Shown here in pieces: positions 13,709 through 25,893 of a stretch of DNA of 64,000 bases. Under the pieces are notes generated by a model that ran no database searches, was not told where the DNA came from, and was given only the letters and a program-made list of their open reading frames with translations. The translations under genes and the position numbers were made by a program. This DNA comes from Ottelia alismoides (taxonomy: Eukaryota > Streptophyta > Magnoliopsida > Alismatales > Hydrocharitaceae). The DNA lies in the NCBI GenBank assembly GCA_037367405.1, contig JAZKJV010010760.1, positions 884,001 to 948,000 on the forward strand. Direction: 5' to 3'. Position 1 is the first letter of the stretch. The number at the start of each line of letters is the position of its first letter.

Positions 13709-16037
13709 GCATTGAGTGTAGCCTATTTTGTATCTATGTGTCTATATTCATTAATTAATTTATTGATTCAATTATTGAATCATTTATTTGTGCATATTTA
13801 TTGAATCATTTATTTGTGCATATTAATTGATTCATTTATTTGTTGTGTCTTACTTATATATACCTCATTTTATATCTTGATACATTATTTATTTATATGT
13901 GCTAATACACCTCTCTTGTTGTATTTATTGCAAGGGCCCGCTATGCGAGGATGGCTTCTTAGGAGGCTTATGCAACCAATCTTGGTGGAGGCTAGTCTTC
14001 ATACTTTGACCAGTTGGAGAGGCAATAAGTGGAGCAAGGTGACTATCTGGCATAGATGTAGCCAAGATTTATTTATTTATTTGTGTGAGAGAAATTCATT
14101 CAATCATTTTTGCAATAATTAAAGACTTGGACACTACTCTACTCCACGAGGTCGATTGCCCGAGTGATTGTTCACCTGGGGGCCTTGTCATGGTTTTCTC
14201 ACCTTTTTACCGCCTTGTTTCATTTGTTTCTCGATGTTTTGAGTTTTCTGCCTTTTTTTAATTTGTTTTGTGTTCATGGATCCCCTAGACTTAGGTTGCT
14301 TGAATCGGTAATTAGGTCTAAACCTTAACAAGAATTGTGTGCCTATAATCTCTTACGTTTGGATCTAGTCAAAAAATAAATGTTGGTTATTTGGACTTGA
14401 GACTGCATGTTGAGAGAGGTCACATGCAACGCTTGAAGGACCCGTTGTGGTGGGCATCGAGTGGCATCGAAAATCGGACGTTTGGTCTCATATTTGAATA
14501 ATTGACATGTGGTTCTTCATGATTAATAGCAGCTACTGTTTAAGGTGATGTTGTCGAATGCACATTGACATGTAGATAGGTTTAAAAATTCTATTTTGCA
14601 TACCATATGGAGAGAGCTGGGAAGCACTGTAAGTCCTCTAGCTCTACATGCATCATTAGATTCAACGATGAGATTTCCATCATTGAATCGACTTGCATGG
14701 CTTTTTCGTTATCTCCCTCTGAATTTGAGCACCAAGGACATAAATGAAAACTACATAATCTTTAGGTGCTTGTATGCCAAATACCCAAAAAAGTGAAAAC
14801 CCGAAAAAAATCTAAAACAAGGTGACTGCTAAATAAACTTTAACCTTAATTAAATATGTAACAGACTTCATCGCCTTAGGTTAATAAAGCCCTCATTATT
14901 TTTAGGTACCTTAGGAGGGGACCAAAACCCCTCCCATGAGCGAGGAACAACCCGCTAAAGATTAGAAAACAAAAACCTAGTCTATAACTACCTTGTGCAA
15001 CGCCTGGATTTTTGATGTATTGGCACTTCTATTGTACATGGCCAAGTAGGGCCCTATCATCGATGGTGTTATCGCCTTGTGGAAAATATCGAGTTGTCCG
15101 AAGTACTGAGCTTAGTCTACATCCTCACAGGTGTGTCTGCTCATCAGTTTGCGTCCGAGTAGGTCCTTGCATGCTCACGGGTGATTCTGTTGTGAGCAAG
15201 GTCCAAAGCGGTGGTTTCGCCTATCAGCTTCCTCCCTCTATTTCTTTGGCTGAGTAGGGATCCAGGAAGGGTTACAAGGACCTCAAAAGTGCAGACTATA
15301 GGTTACAAAGGAGGAGGATAAGTATGAGATACTTTTCTAGCAATACTCTAACTCCTATAGGGTTAGCGTGCTAAGGACTTGTTACAAGATATGCCTGAAA
15401 TAACAACTCTAAAAATGAAAAGATTATAAATAGTCGATCCCTTACGGCTTCACATGTGTTGAGTTGGTGAACCCAAAGTCTTTGTATGGATCTAGATTAG
15501 GTCCATAGATCAAGTCCTACACATTTGTGAAAATTTTGTCTATGTGTTCTCTCTTTTAACCCACTGCTCCTTTCGAACTTTCTATTGTTTTGCACTACTT
15601 TTTATTCCTCGTTGATCATCATATCCTTCTTCCTGCATCGATCTTCTCTTGCTTCACGATGTTGATCCATGGATGGTTTAGTCGGAAATCTACCGACACC
15701 TACATTGATTCCATGGATTCGTCATCGTTAATAATTCGAGGTGATTCCTGAGAACCCTGTTCGGACCTTACGAACCGATCTCAAAACTCATCTTTTTCTT
15801 TCCACCACCCTTTTTCTCTATAAATCGGTGACCACTATTGTCCCCCTTCTGCTTGTTGCGAATGTAGGTCGATTTCATTCTACATCTTTTACTCCATTCA
15901 CAACCATCTGGTCTCATATTCATTTTGGCATATGGTGTTCAATTTCAAGTGATTTGATTGAGATTCTCTTATATTGCAGATATAAGTCCATCTTAGATCT
16001 CAATATAGAACTCATTTCCTCATATCTAGATCGAGAG
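13709..16037 (+). mobile_element. Tat-B untranslated leader
   Basis: No coding signal. It carries blocks shared with the last element of the window: GCGAGGATGGCTTCTTAGGAG at about 13946 resembles 59020-59040, and CACCTGGGGGCCTTGTC at about 14169 resembles 59247-59265 (CACTTGGGGGACCTCACC). Short open frames here (about 13814-14122 and 15012-15257) resemble nothing I know and are not shared. Confidence 0.65.
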
Positions 16038-18180
16038 ATGGCTCCTCAAGTGAAGGGCAAGGAGCAACAGTCACCCAAACCAGAGCAGAATCAAATGCCC
16101 GATCATAATCAGGTGAATGCTTAGTTGCTGGATTCCATACAAGCAATACAATAGAAACTGACTGAGCAAGCACTCGCACAGACTACATTCCAAGACATGG
16201 TGAATGACATGAGGAACATACCCACAGGAGGAGGTAGTGGAGAAATACCCCATAAGGATCTAGATGAATAATCAGGGAATGGGAACGAAAAACCAATGCT
16301 AAAAGAGACATAATCTTGGAGACAACCAGATGATCGAGTGGATCTGCATCCCTTCGGTTCATGATCACTTCAAGCTCAAGCCCTAGTTCCTTGCGCTCCT
16401 TCCATCATTTCATGGGAATACCAATGAGAGCCGTACATTAACCTACAGTAGTTCTCTTGCATCTGCAGGACTACCCACTACCCTAACATCCTGTTAGGTG
16501 TATTGAAGATGATTGCGTTCCACTTCAGCTTACAAGACAAGGACCTCTATTGAATAAATCATTGGGAAAGGTTGTGATGACTTAGGAGAACTTAAATCTG
16601 TGTTCGTCCACAAGTTCTACCCTCTCGGTCGGTCCAACCAGATGCAAGTGAGGATCAACAACTTCTCCCAGGCCACCATGAGTCCATCCATGAAGTCTGG
16701 GAGTGATTTACAGACCTGCAAGAGAAGTGCCCCCACCATTATATAGAGGACCAGCATAGTCCAACAATTTTTCAGGGGCTTGAATGTAGAGAGCCAGAGA
16801 CTAGTGGATGTTGCATTCGTAGGATCCCATTTTAACAAGGATGAAGATGTGGTATGGTAGATTTTGAAAGAAATGTCTGAGGGAGAGGCCGCCCTATCAT
16901 AATCCACGCTTATCATAGACAACCTCAAGTCCTCTAGAAGTCAGTTCACATGGAAGCATCTCGAGAGGTAGAGAGAGATGAGAGCTCCAACCTCAACATC
17001 ATTGGGGGCCATCTCTCTAAGGTTGACATAATTGAAAAGTGATCCCGTGATCTTGAGAAACTTGTTGTGATCGAACAGAGGACAAAGCATTTGGATAAGT
17101 TGCACCAGATCACCAAGCAATTGGAGCTGCTAATCAGCACCGTTAGCACATGCCAGTCAGTGACACTATCCATAGAAACTCCAGTTGAGTAGAAAGAAGA
17201 GACGACATTAAAGTAGCAACCTCAGCTGAGTACCCAACAACCAACCGTCCAACACGTATACTACGTGCAGTCTCTAGAGCAGGCCCTACCGCAACAGCAG
17301 ATGGTTATCTATCAATCAGAATTCCAGTATCCTTGTAAGCCAGCTTTCCCTCCGCCACTCCTGATTAAGGATGTTAATGGTGTCTGGAGCAATGACATGC
17401 AACTGTCCTATCCTGGAGGACACCACCAGGGTCAGTCTTCGGCTAATCGACCTTATCACCATCCCCAAGGTGGGAGAATCATGTAGCCCTCACAACCTTA
17501 ACCTCCATTCCATTAGTCTCCACCATATCGGTAGCCTTGGAGACAAAGCCAACAGTATCAGTAGCATCCGCAGTACCGCCAGTATCAGCTGCATCATTTG
17601 TACGAGGTTGCACCTCATCGGTAGGACCCTCCTACTCCCCACCATTAGTTTTAGCTTCCTCTACCTCAACATCATTAGTATTAGAACCAACACCACCAGC
17701 CTCCGCATCATCAGGCCTAGCAGCATTATGCACCTTCCGAAGTGGTTCCTATGAACCTGGGCCTCAATTGTCTGACCTAGTTGTAAAGGGCCTAATTGAA
17801 ATGTCTAAGAGGCTAAACGATTTGATGGTCACCAAACCACCAATTCCGGCTCAGTTCGAAGACAACCTTAATTATTTTAAGTGCAAAGAGCAGGTAGAAA
17901 GTAAAGTCCTATCTATGCATGTAGAGCCATATAATTGTGATTTTGTCTTATCTATTATTGTCAGTCTCAGGAGCGGTAGGACATTGCGCCCGTCTGCCAC
18001 AACCAAAGAGAAAAAATAAAGTTTCATCTAGTGAATCGTCATCTTCTACATCATCCGTGCTAGGTTCAAGACTAGTTCAGGAAGAAGAAGGAGGAGCCAT
18101 ACCATCAACATCCAACTTCCATCATCTAATAGAAAAGACCAAAAAATAAGCAAAAAGAAAAGGCCCAAAAAGAAGATCGC
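16038..18180 (+). pseudogene. Tat-B gag remnant
   Basis: ATG at 16038 opens a frame of 29 codons (MAPQVKGKEQQSPKPEQNQ..) ended by TAG. The same frame then continues past repeated stops. At about 16600-16900 adjacent frames give the typical Tat/Athila Gag core: FYPLGRSNQMQ..INNFSQ, then DLQEKCPHH, then SHFNKDEDVVW, ILKEMSEGEAALS. A C-terminal part follows (16960-17480), with coiled-coil-like leucines and a Q/P-rich tail. GHCARLPQPKRK at about 17975-18015 may be the end of a lost CCHC zinc knuckle. Gag forms the virus-like particle. At least one frameshift and many stops make this copy dead. The 160-codon frame at 17537 is out of register with Gag. Confidence 0.8.
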
Positions 18181-18612
18181 AATCGAAGCAAAGCCGTGCT
18201 AGCAATGGAGAAGCTAGCACCTACAGCTGATCTAGAGCAAGCCAATGGAGCCGAGACCACAGCTTTTGGATGTCCATAAGCACTAGAATCCATTCCTCTT
18301 TTTGTGATCCAATTGTACATAATATCGTGGATAAAAATTTTGTTGTAAATAAGAACCATACTTTTAATTTCAGTTGTGTAAATATTGCATTTTCAGATGC
18401 AATTGGAAAATTCAAAAAAAAATTACAAAATGAAAAATTGCATAATATGATCAAGGAGTTGTGGATATTCTAAAAAAGGTGACTGTTGAACTACCATTAA
18501 TTCTAGCCATGGAGTATATGCCTGCTGTGAAGAAAGGCTTGAAAGAAGCCTATACAAAAAAACATTGTTCAAACTATAATACCAGACGCCAGTAGGTTTA
18601 AAAGCATGTCCT

Positions 18613-19140
18613 CTCCATGGCTACTGTTGCAGCAATCACCAACCACCCACATAAGAAGACTGACAAAGGAGAACCACTCATCATATACGAGATTTTCGAC
18701 CAACCTTTTGAGCTAACTTTACTTGATAGCGGTTCCTCCATCAACCTCTTGCCCTCCTCATTACTTCAAGAGTTTGGACTGGGTCCACTATAAGCTACAA
18801 GGATGATCCTTCAGTTTGCAGATGGATCAATCAAGCGACCCCAAGGTCTATTAGAGGACTTTATCGTGATGGTTTAGGGAATGAAATTTCCAGTTGATTT
18901 TGTAGTCCTTTATATGGATTCACCTACTTCGTTACTCCATACCCCATTATCTTGGGTCAGCCTTTCCTGCGCATTACAGAGGTCATGGTCGATTATGGGT
19001 CTGGAAAGATCTTGTTCAGCTCAAACAATGGCAAGGTTACAATGGACATGGTCAGTGAGCCCAAGGTTGTATCAGATGAAGGTAGGACAGAACCGTCTGC
19101 ATCAGCTTGTGATCATGTTGTAGATATCATACAACTATGA
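18613..19140 (+). pseudogene. Tat-B retroviral-type aspartic protease remnant
   Basis: The frame reads EPLIIYEIFDQPFELTLLD, then the active-site block LLDSGSSINLLPSSLL, then QFADGSIKRPQGLLEDFIV, KFPVDFVVLYMD, and, after a one-base frame change, ILGQPFLRITEVMVDYG. This is the clan AA protease of Athila/Tat Gag-Pro proteins, which cuts Gag and Pol. The catalytic D-S-G is intact, but at least two stop codons (at about 18793 and 18878) and the frameshift inactivate it. Confidence 0.85.
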
Positions 19141-20741
19141 ATTATTATTGAATGATCCATGGACACGGGAATACCTGATCTCCGAGGAGGACCCGGAAGC
19201 ACAGTCTACAACCACTTCGTTGTTACATAGGAGACTAATCTAGATTTGCTGCCCAATTTGCATCTACAAGATTCATGCAAGTCTAAACACATAGAATATG
19301 ATGAGAATATGCTCGGCATTGTGTTGTCTGAATCTCAATAAACCAAGGTATGCATAACCATCAAAATTCCAAAACATTTTCCACCTACCAGTGAAGTCCT
19401 AGAAGTGACCGAGAAGCCGGCTTAAATTGAACCTGAATTAAAGACACTTTCGACATGCCTTTTGTGCCAAAAATCTTTTGTTTTAAAAAATCCTAAAAAA
19501 ATTGCAAAATCTTTGAAAAATTGCATAAAAGATTGCAAAACCTTTTCTGAATAAATCTATAAAAAATTCAAAATCAGAAAACCACATCACAAAAATATTT
19601 TCTTGCATTGTACATGGCATTTGCATTTTTCGAAATAACTTAGACAATTGAACAAGACTAACTACAGTCTAATACACTTAATTTCAGAGGAACCCATTGA
19701 GGGGTGGAAGTGGAAATATTTCAGGTCACCCTGACTTAATTCTTTAGGTTCCGTAAGACTTTGTTCATGAGTCAATTCAATATGCTTAACTAGGACCCTT
19801 CACATCATCCGTAGGACTCTTGAGATAGTGGCTTGTCCGGAAAACTCAACCTAGCACTTACCTCAACTCAGATAGGCTGTTGAAAAATCTTGGAGTTTAT
19901 GTTGGGACGATGCAAAGCTGCTTCATCAAGGGTGGCTCAGTAACCAATCTTGGGGATTGCCAACACCAGTACTCTATCCCACTTCTTTTGGTAACAATGA
20001 TATCTAAAGACTTGAGACGGATTGAGATAATGGTTCGGATGAGGAATGGTATACTGGCGCAACTTTTCCAAGACCTCAAAAAATTTAGGTGAAACCAAAA
20101 GATGGTATTCCACTGGAGCATAAACAAGAATGTAGAATCGACAAAAAGTCAAAGAAAATATCCAAAGAAGCCTATACAAAAAATTCCACCAAACTTTTGA
20201 GATTCAAAAACAGCTTGCTTCTTGGTGAAGAATCAATTACACTGACCGACTTCACTAGGCAATGAAGACTACATTAGTCCATTCCCACATCTTTTCGCAT
20301 TCTTCTAACTTCTCCCCCATTCAGTTGTCATGATTGGGAGCACCTAACCTTAGAAGGGAATATGTGTCTCCAAGAAGACGAGTTACAGAAGAGAAAATGC
20401 CTTGATGGTTCAATGGTTTTGTCTGGGAAGAGCTGAACAAATTCGCACACGCAAATCTATCATTTCAAGGTATAAGGAGTATGCGACTAAGAGGATGCTT
20501 CTAACTTGGCTGTTAATTGGACTGGATGTAGGAGTATGGAATCCGATGGATGTTATTTCACACATCCTGACCACAATGTGGTTCTGAAAACATCAGTAAT
20601 CCAAAGTCCTTCTCTAAGATCTAAACTTCAACTTTATTAGGGACTAGTTTAAAAGTCAACGATTATTCCAAGTTATTTCTTTTTCTTTTCTTCATTTTTA
20701 TTTTTTGCACTCATTGCATAAGTGTTTTGCGAGGGACTAGC
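19141..20741 (+). mobile_element. Tat-B 3' interior, no pol recognised
   Basis: Only 1.6 kb separate the protease from the polypurine tract, and no RT, RNase H or integrase motif is seen in any frame. The first 300 bp may continue the protease C-terminal tail. A 61-codon frame at 20402-20587 has no recognised motif. Confidence 0.6.
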
Positions 20742-20759
20742 AAAGGGAAGTAGGGGGGG
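20742..20759 (+). other. Tat-B polypurine tract
   Basis: AAAGGGAAGTAGGGGGGG lies directly before the TGATGAATC start of the 3' LTR, the position that primes plus-strand DNA synthesis. Confidence 0.85.
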
Positions 20760-22221
20760 TGATGAATCCCCATTTTATCACTTTATTCTATCAATTTGTC
20801 CTTAAAAACACCTGCTAATGCATCTATATAGCATTATTTTGTACAAATTAACATTCATTATTTGTTCTATTTATTGTATATAAAATATAGTTTTTAATGC
20901 CAAAATTATTGAATAAAGGAAAGAAAAGAAAAGGAATAAAATAACAAAGGTGTTTTATGACCTTAAACCTCGAGACCAAGTCAAGAATTAATTGGTCGAC
21001 AAGGAATAAAGTAGGGGGAGATAATGGCCAATAATACACAATAAAATTCCATTCTTTTATTCTTCAATAAAGCATTTTTGGGACCCATTTTATTTTCTAT
21101 TATTTATTCATCAAGTCAATAAATTTTGTACACGAAAGTTGTAGATAAAAATACAAATAAAAATACAAAATTGATTTCATACAAAAATAATGCACATTGT
21201 ATATTTTATACTCAAAATAAGAATCCAAAATCTCAACTTCCTAGACCCATATCTTAAATAAAAACTCAAAATGTAGTAAAATCATCTTTAATTGTATATA
21301 ACTTTTAATAAGCTATTTTATGAAGGTGGTTTCATATTTTTTGGAGTTAAGGTGTGAAATATAGGTTTTGGACCCTTATTGTACAATTTACCGTAATAAT
21401 ATATTCATTTTGATTATTCTTTAATATTTTTACAATTTAAGTTTTTATAATTTTATAAATATTATTTATAAAACATATACATACTTAGAATAAAATAGAA
21501 CAATAAAGAAAACACACAATAAAATAAGTCTATGAAAATACATAGATGTAATACATATACTTATATCTATATACTATGCATCCCTATTTATTTAAGTATA
21601 CATAACAGATCAAAAAAATATAATAAAAATATATCTGTGTATATAAAAATAAGTTATAAGTAAATAAAATATCAGAATAAAATAATAAAATCAAAATTTC
21701 AGAATAAAAATAAAATACACGCAACATAGGTCAATAAACATATAAATACACTTATAAAAGTAACTTGTAATAAATTAACTCATAAAAATAAATAAAAATA
21801 AATCTTAAAATTATTCATTAAAGAATAAAATTTTTTTATTTTTATCCAAAATATAATAAAATAATTTACTATTTATAATTAATTATTTTCGAATAAAACA
21901 TGCCTTTTTTCCTGTAGGGTCCGAGGTGGATCAATTGGGAGGCTGGGACTGTTGACCTTAGTCAACAACCTCCTCTTTCTTCCTCGAGTCGCCAGAATGT
22001 CAGATCCCTGGATTTTGCCCATTTTTCCACTAGCGATCATGGTGCTCTAGCTAGGCATGATGCCCAATTCATGGAGAATAAACATCCTTGAATTACGCCA
22101 TGGCCAAAATATCTAATCATCTCTCCTCGATTCAATCACATGTCCTTGATCAATAAGCTCCAGCCACCTTTTCTGTAAATAAACCCATGTGAGTACCATC
22201 ATCTCTTGATCCCCCTTAGAG
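20760..22221 (+). mobile_element. Tat-B 3' LTR, first part
   Basis: TGATGAATCCCC start after the polypurine tract. It is collinear with 7490-8850 of the 5' LTR, including CGAGACCAAGTCAAGAATTA and the CTTGATCCCCCTTAGAG block. It ends where Tat-C sequence begins. Confidence 0.85.
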
Positions 22222-22614
22222 ATATCTGGCTCGAGCACGACGGCTCGGACCAAAATCAAATGGAGATGTGAGTGGATGTGGATCCTTGCGATGTGGAAGA
22301 TGATCTGGTCTCCGATCACCGTACATAATCGGAGTGGAGAGATCGTAGAGGTAGAACGTGAAGTGAAGGAATTAAGAAAAATGCAGTGGTGATCGCTGTC
22401 GGATTCAGAATCAATTTTGAGGAAGATTAAGAACTATGATTAATGAAGATTACAACTTAAAAATGACAACTAAATAAAAACTAAAATTTAACTATGATTA
22501 ACCTAGATTAAAAACAAGAAAAAATGAATCTCACCATGTAGTGGAAGAATGTCGTACTCGCCTTGACGAGGGTCGCCTCACTGTCACCAGATATCTCGCA
22601 GGTTGGGCGCTCTT
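22222..22614 (-). mobile_element. Tat-C LTR fragment, left piece
   Basis: On the minus strand this matches 56280-56430 (TCTCCATTTGATTTTGG, GACCA.GCCG). The rest of the piece continues at 35219-36303 after the Tat-A insertion. The last five bases, 22610-22614 (CTCTT), are the Tat-A target duplication. The GC-rich and U5-like halves present in the copy at 54927 are missing, so this LTR is truncated at its 3' end. Confidence 0.7.
22610..22614. repeat. Target site duplication of Tat-A, left
   Basis: CTCTT, identical to 35214-35218. The five-base length is normal for Ty3/Gypsy integrases. Confidence 0.9.
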
Positions 22615-23689
22615 TGATAATGCATCCCACTACCCTTGTTAATTCGAGCAAATTAATGTTCAAATTAATTGATATCGTTTGTTGCAGTCGGATAATGAGA
22701 GCAGATCAAAAAACCACTTTCAATTATAGTCAAATTAATTACGAGCGGCAATTGTTTTTACTTGATTGGAAGTCCAAGGTCTTACTCAGGGAGGCAGCTG
22801 TCTCCTTAGGTTGATTTTTAGCAAAATCCAATATATGATTTTCAGAGGAGATATTTTTGGTCTTTTTTTGTATATTTTATGCAAGACACGTGCAAAATCA
22901 GGCAAGTTTACAAGTTAATTCAAAAATATAGTCAAATTAATTCCAAAAATTATGAAACTTGGCCAGATGATGAAATATGATGAAATTAAGCTACACTATT
23001 TTTTTTAATTTTTAGATGCACAGATAATGAAAAATTCAGACTTTAGGGAAAATGACTAAACCAATTTTAATAATTACCAAAATAAGCTATTTCTCAGAAA
23101 CAAAATTAATCCAAATAGGTCTAATTAAGAGCTATCCAAATAAACTTAAATTTCGTTAAAACACTTCACAGTTGATTAATTAAAAATCGATTAAGGTTTT
23201 CACTAAATGATTTTTCTAAGACAAACTATACATGCAAATGGTGTGATTTTCGGATATGTTGTAGCATAGGCTTATATCTACCAATGATAAAGTTTCAGAG
23301 ATTTTTCGATAAGCAGATAATGTGCAATCAATTAATCAATATAAAGAGCCAAAATATTGCTTTTTTTACCAAATTAAATTCCATAAATATTCTGCAAATC
23401 AGAAAAATACAATAAATGCTAACATGGTAGAACAAGAGTTATGCTACACAATGCAATTTTCGGAATTAAAAATGGATGACAGAAAGATGACAAAATATAC
23501 ATGTAAATACAGGGGCATGAGTGCAATATAGAAAAAGAAATATGAACTCAAATGAAGAACATGGACATACATGCAATTACTGGAAACTTGATTTTTTTTA
23601 AAACGTGCAAAGAGGTGCAAGTGTCCCCTTTGCAAATTCCCTTTTTTATTGTGCGATAGCTTCTCCTCTGTTTGTTAGCTTGGACAGGG

Positions 23690-24230
23690 GAGGAGCTTCA
23701 CGGTGGCGAGGGGAGACAATGGAGGCGGAGGACGGAGGTCGGCCGGCGGCGTGGCTGAAGCGCGGAGGCGGCCGGCGTTGGAGGGGTACCGGCGGCTCGC
23801 AGCCGCAGGAGGAGAGGGGCGGAGCACCGCGCACGAGGGAGGTGTTGGGAGGCGGGCCGCACCCTGCTGGTCGGCGTTCGTTGGAGGTGCGGAGGGGGCG
23901 GCTGAGGCACCGCGGTGCAGCGGCGAGGCGGTATGGGGCCACACGTCATGCGGTCACGTGCTTGGAGGCGCGCGCTGAGGCACGGCTAGGACGAGCGGCG
24001 GTCGGCTCCAGAACCAAGGGGCGGACGATGGCCTAGTGGTTGGTGGTCTGGGAGGACTTCACGCAGGCGACGCAGGGAAGGGCGGCCTCACGCGCGGAGG
24101 TGGGTAGCCAGGTGGCGCGTGCGGGACCGTGGCGAGGCTGTGCGGCTGGCTGTCGCGGGCTGAAGTTGGAGCGGCCACCGGCGGTGGCGTCGCGGTGGCT
24201 GCGAGGTGTGCATGGGGAGGAGAGCATCTG
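23690..24230. other. GC-rich island in the Tat-A LTR
   Basis: About 540 bp of CpG-rich sequence in an otherwise AT-rich LTR. Several frames on both strands stay open for 80-150 codons and give Arg/Pro/Ala-rich peptides. The sister island at 33045-33560 has different breaks. I see no protein family. Confidence 0.7.
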
Positions 24231-24985
24231 CAATCTTTTTTTTGTTTTTTTATGTTTTTCAATTTTTTGTTGTATATTTTTTAAACAGGAACTAGTAATA
24301 AAAATAAAAGCTGGAAATGTGGTGGTTTGGTGATGGTGATGATGTTGTTTAATGGAAACAATATGGTGATAAAAAGATGGGATAATGTTTGTGAGTGTGG
24401 TGGTGTTTGTGAAATATTCTGGTGATGAATAATTAGAGAAAATAAAATAAAATGACAAGATTAAGATAGAATACTTACCAGTGTGGTTCACTGGATTGTG
24501 GAGTCATGTCGTACGGCTTCCGGTTGTTGCCTCGATTCGATTCGAAGAAAAATCGAAGAAGCTCAGCTGTGATCTGAAGGGATGCACAACGACACGAGGA
24601 GGAGTCCTCGTGGATCTCGCCTTTGAAACCGTCGTCGCTCGACCGAGAGATGCTGAAGCTGTCACCGACAACACTCGGGGGCTGGTGGTCTCTCCCTCTC
24701 AATTGAAGAAATGGCGGATGATGAAAAATGGTGGAGAGGAGGACAATATAAAGAGGAGAAGAGGGAAGTTGGAGAAGGGTGGAGGTAATGGAGTTGTGGA
24801 GAAAGTGGTAGCTTGGAGTAGAAGGCAAGTAAGGGAAGAGGTAAAAGGAGAGTAAAATACAAAAAAGTTATAAAATAAAATAGTAGGCTACTAAAAATAA
24901 TTAAAATAATAATAATAATAATAAATCCGAAAATAATAAAATATCTGAAAATAATAATAATAAATAAATAAATAAATAGGGGTTT

Positions 24986-25018
24986 GACATGTGGCGGCTC
25001 CAGGAGCTGCCACATGTC
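24986..25018. repeat. 33-bp palindrome in the Tat-A 3' LTR
   Basis: GACATGTGGCGGCTCC, a central A, then GGAGCTGCCACATGTC, with one mismatch between arms. The other LTR copy (34325-34357) has two mismatches. The arms contain CACATG-type boxes. The related LTR from 61125 has GACACGTGGCAGCC at the equivalent place. Confidence 0.85.
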
Positions 25019-25098
25019 GCTCCTACAAAATTCAAAAATTAAATGTAAAGAAAATTCAAAAAGAAATAACAAAAGAGATTAAATAAAAAAGTAGTCAA

Positions 25099-25139
25099 CA
25101 CAAAAGTTGCTCGTCTCGACGAGATCTACAACTTTTGTG
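25099..25139. repeat. Two-tier stem-loop in the Tat-A 3' LTR
   Basis: Outer stem CACAAAAGTTG / CAACTTTTGTG, inner stem CTCGTC / GACGAG around TC, and five unpaired bases ATCTA. The copy at 34439-34479 differs at four bases that form two pairs. Confidence 0.85.
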
Positions 25140-25878
25140 AAGGGCCCAAAATCAAAAGAAGTCATATGTACAAAGTGTATTTTTGGGTGGTACCTTATAG
25201 ATATAAAATGCTGTATTTTATCTTTTATAATTTTTTTGTTATTTTTAAAAGAGAGAAAAATCAAAATAAAAATAGAGGAAATATAAAAAGAATATTTACA
25301 ACTTAATCTATTTTTTTGGATTTTTAATAATTAAGAAAATAAAAGATAAAATACATGGGTAAAATGGTCAATATGTACAATTTACAAAAGGGGCCCAAAA
25401 CCCAAGTTTTGCATACGAGCTCCGATTTTAATGAATTTGGTCTTGTTTCGAAGGTCTCTAAATGTATATTACTATAAAAGTGAGTAGACCTAATTCAGAG
25501 GTTGTATGAGAGAGATATGTGCATTTTAAGGTTTAAGGTCTCCAACTGGGTTTGGGATTTTATTGGTCAATTTTACAAGTTGGTATTTTTTTGATAGTTT
25601 TCCTTTATTAGTGTTAGTCATATATACACTATAGAGTTGATTTTATTAGATTCGGAGTTAGTATAAAATATATACAAATAGGTGAAATATAGAGAATATA
25701 CAGGTGATTTTTACAGATGAATTTGGCTTCTTATTTATGCAATATGAATGCTAAAACGCAGATGTTATCAATGCATGCATGAATGCTAATTATGCAATAT
25801 AAGTGGAAATATGCAGCTAATTACTCGGGAACAAATCTCTATTTTCAACTTTTAGAGTCATGAATCACAGATTCATCA

Positions 25879-25893
25879 CACCCCCCTATACTT
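25879..25893 (-). other. Tat-A polypurine tract
   Basis: The minus strand reads AAGTATAGGGGGGTG immediately before the 3' LTR. Confidence 0.85.

Larger units (their letters stand above)
22615..25878 (-). mobile_element. Tat-A 3' LTR
   Basis: 3,264 bp, collinear with 31941-35213 throughout, with scattered substitutions and short indels (divergence not computed). It begins, in element sense, TGATGAATC at 25878 and ends GCATTATCA at 22615. It contains a GC-rich island (23690-24230), AAT microsatellites, a long palindrome (24986-25018) and a stem-loop (25099-25139). Confidence 0.92.

Noticed and set aside
17537..18019. 160-codon plus-strand frame in the Tat-B gag region
   Set aside because: Gag motifs before and after it lie in other frames. 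The peptide is Ser/Ala/Pro-rich because it is an off-frame reading of a Gln/His-rich Gag tail.
23605..24491. Long overlapping frames on both strands (up to 152 codons)
   Set aside because: GC-rich sequence with few stops in any frame. The sister LTR breaks them at different places, and no known domain is visible.
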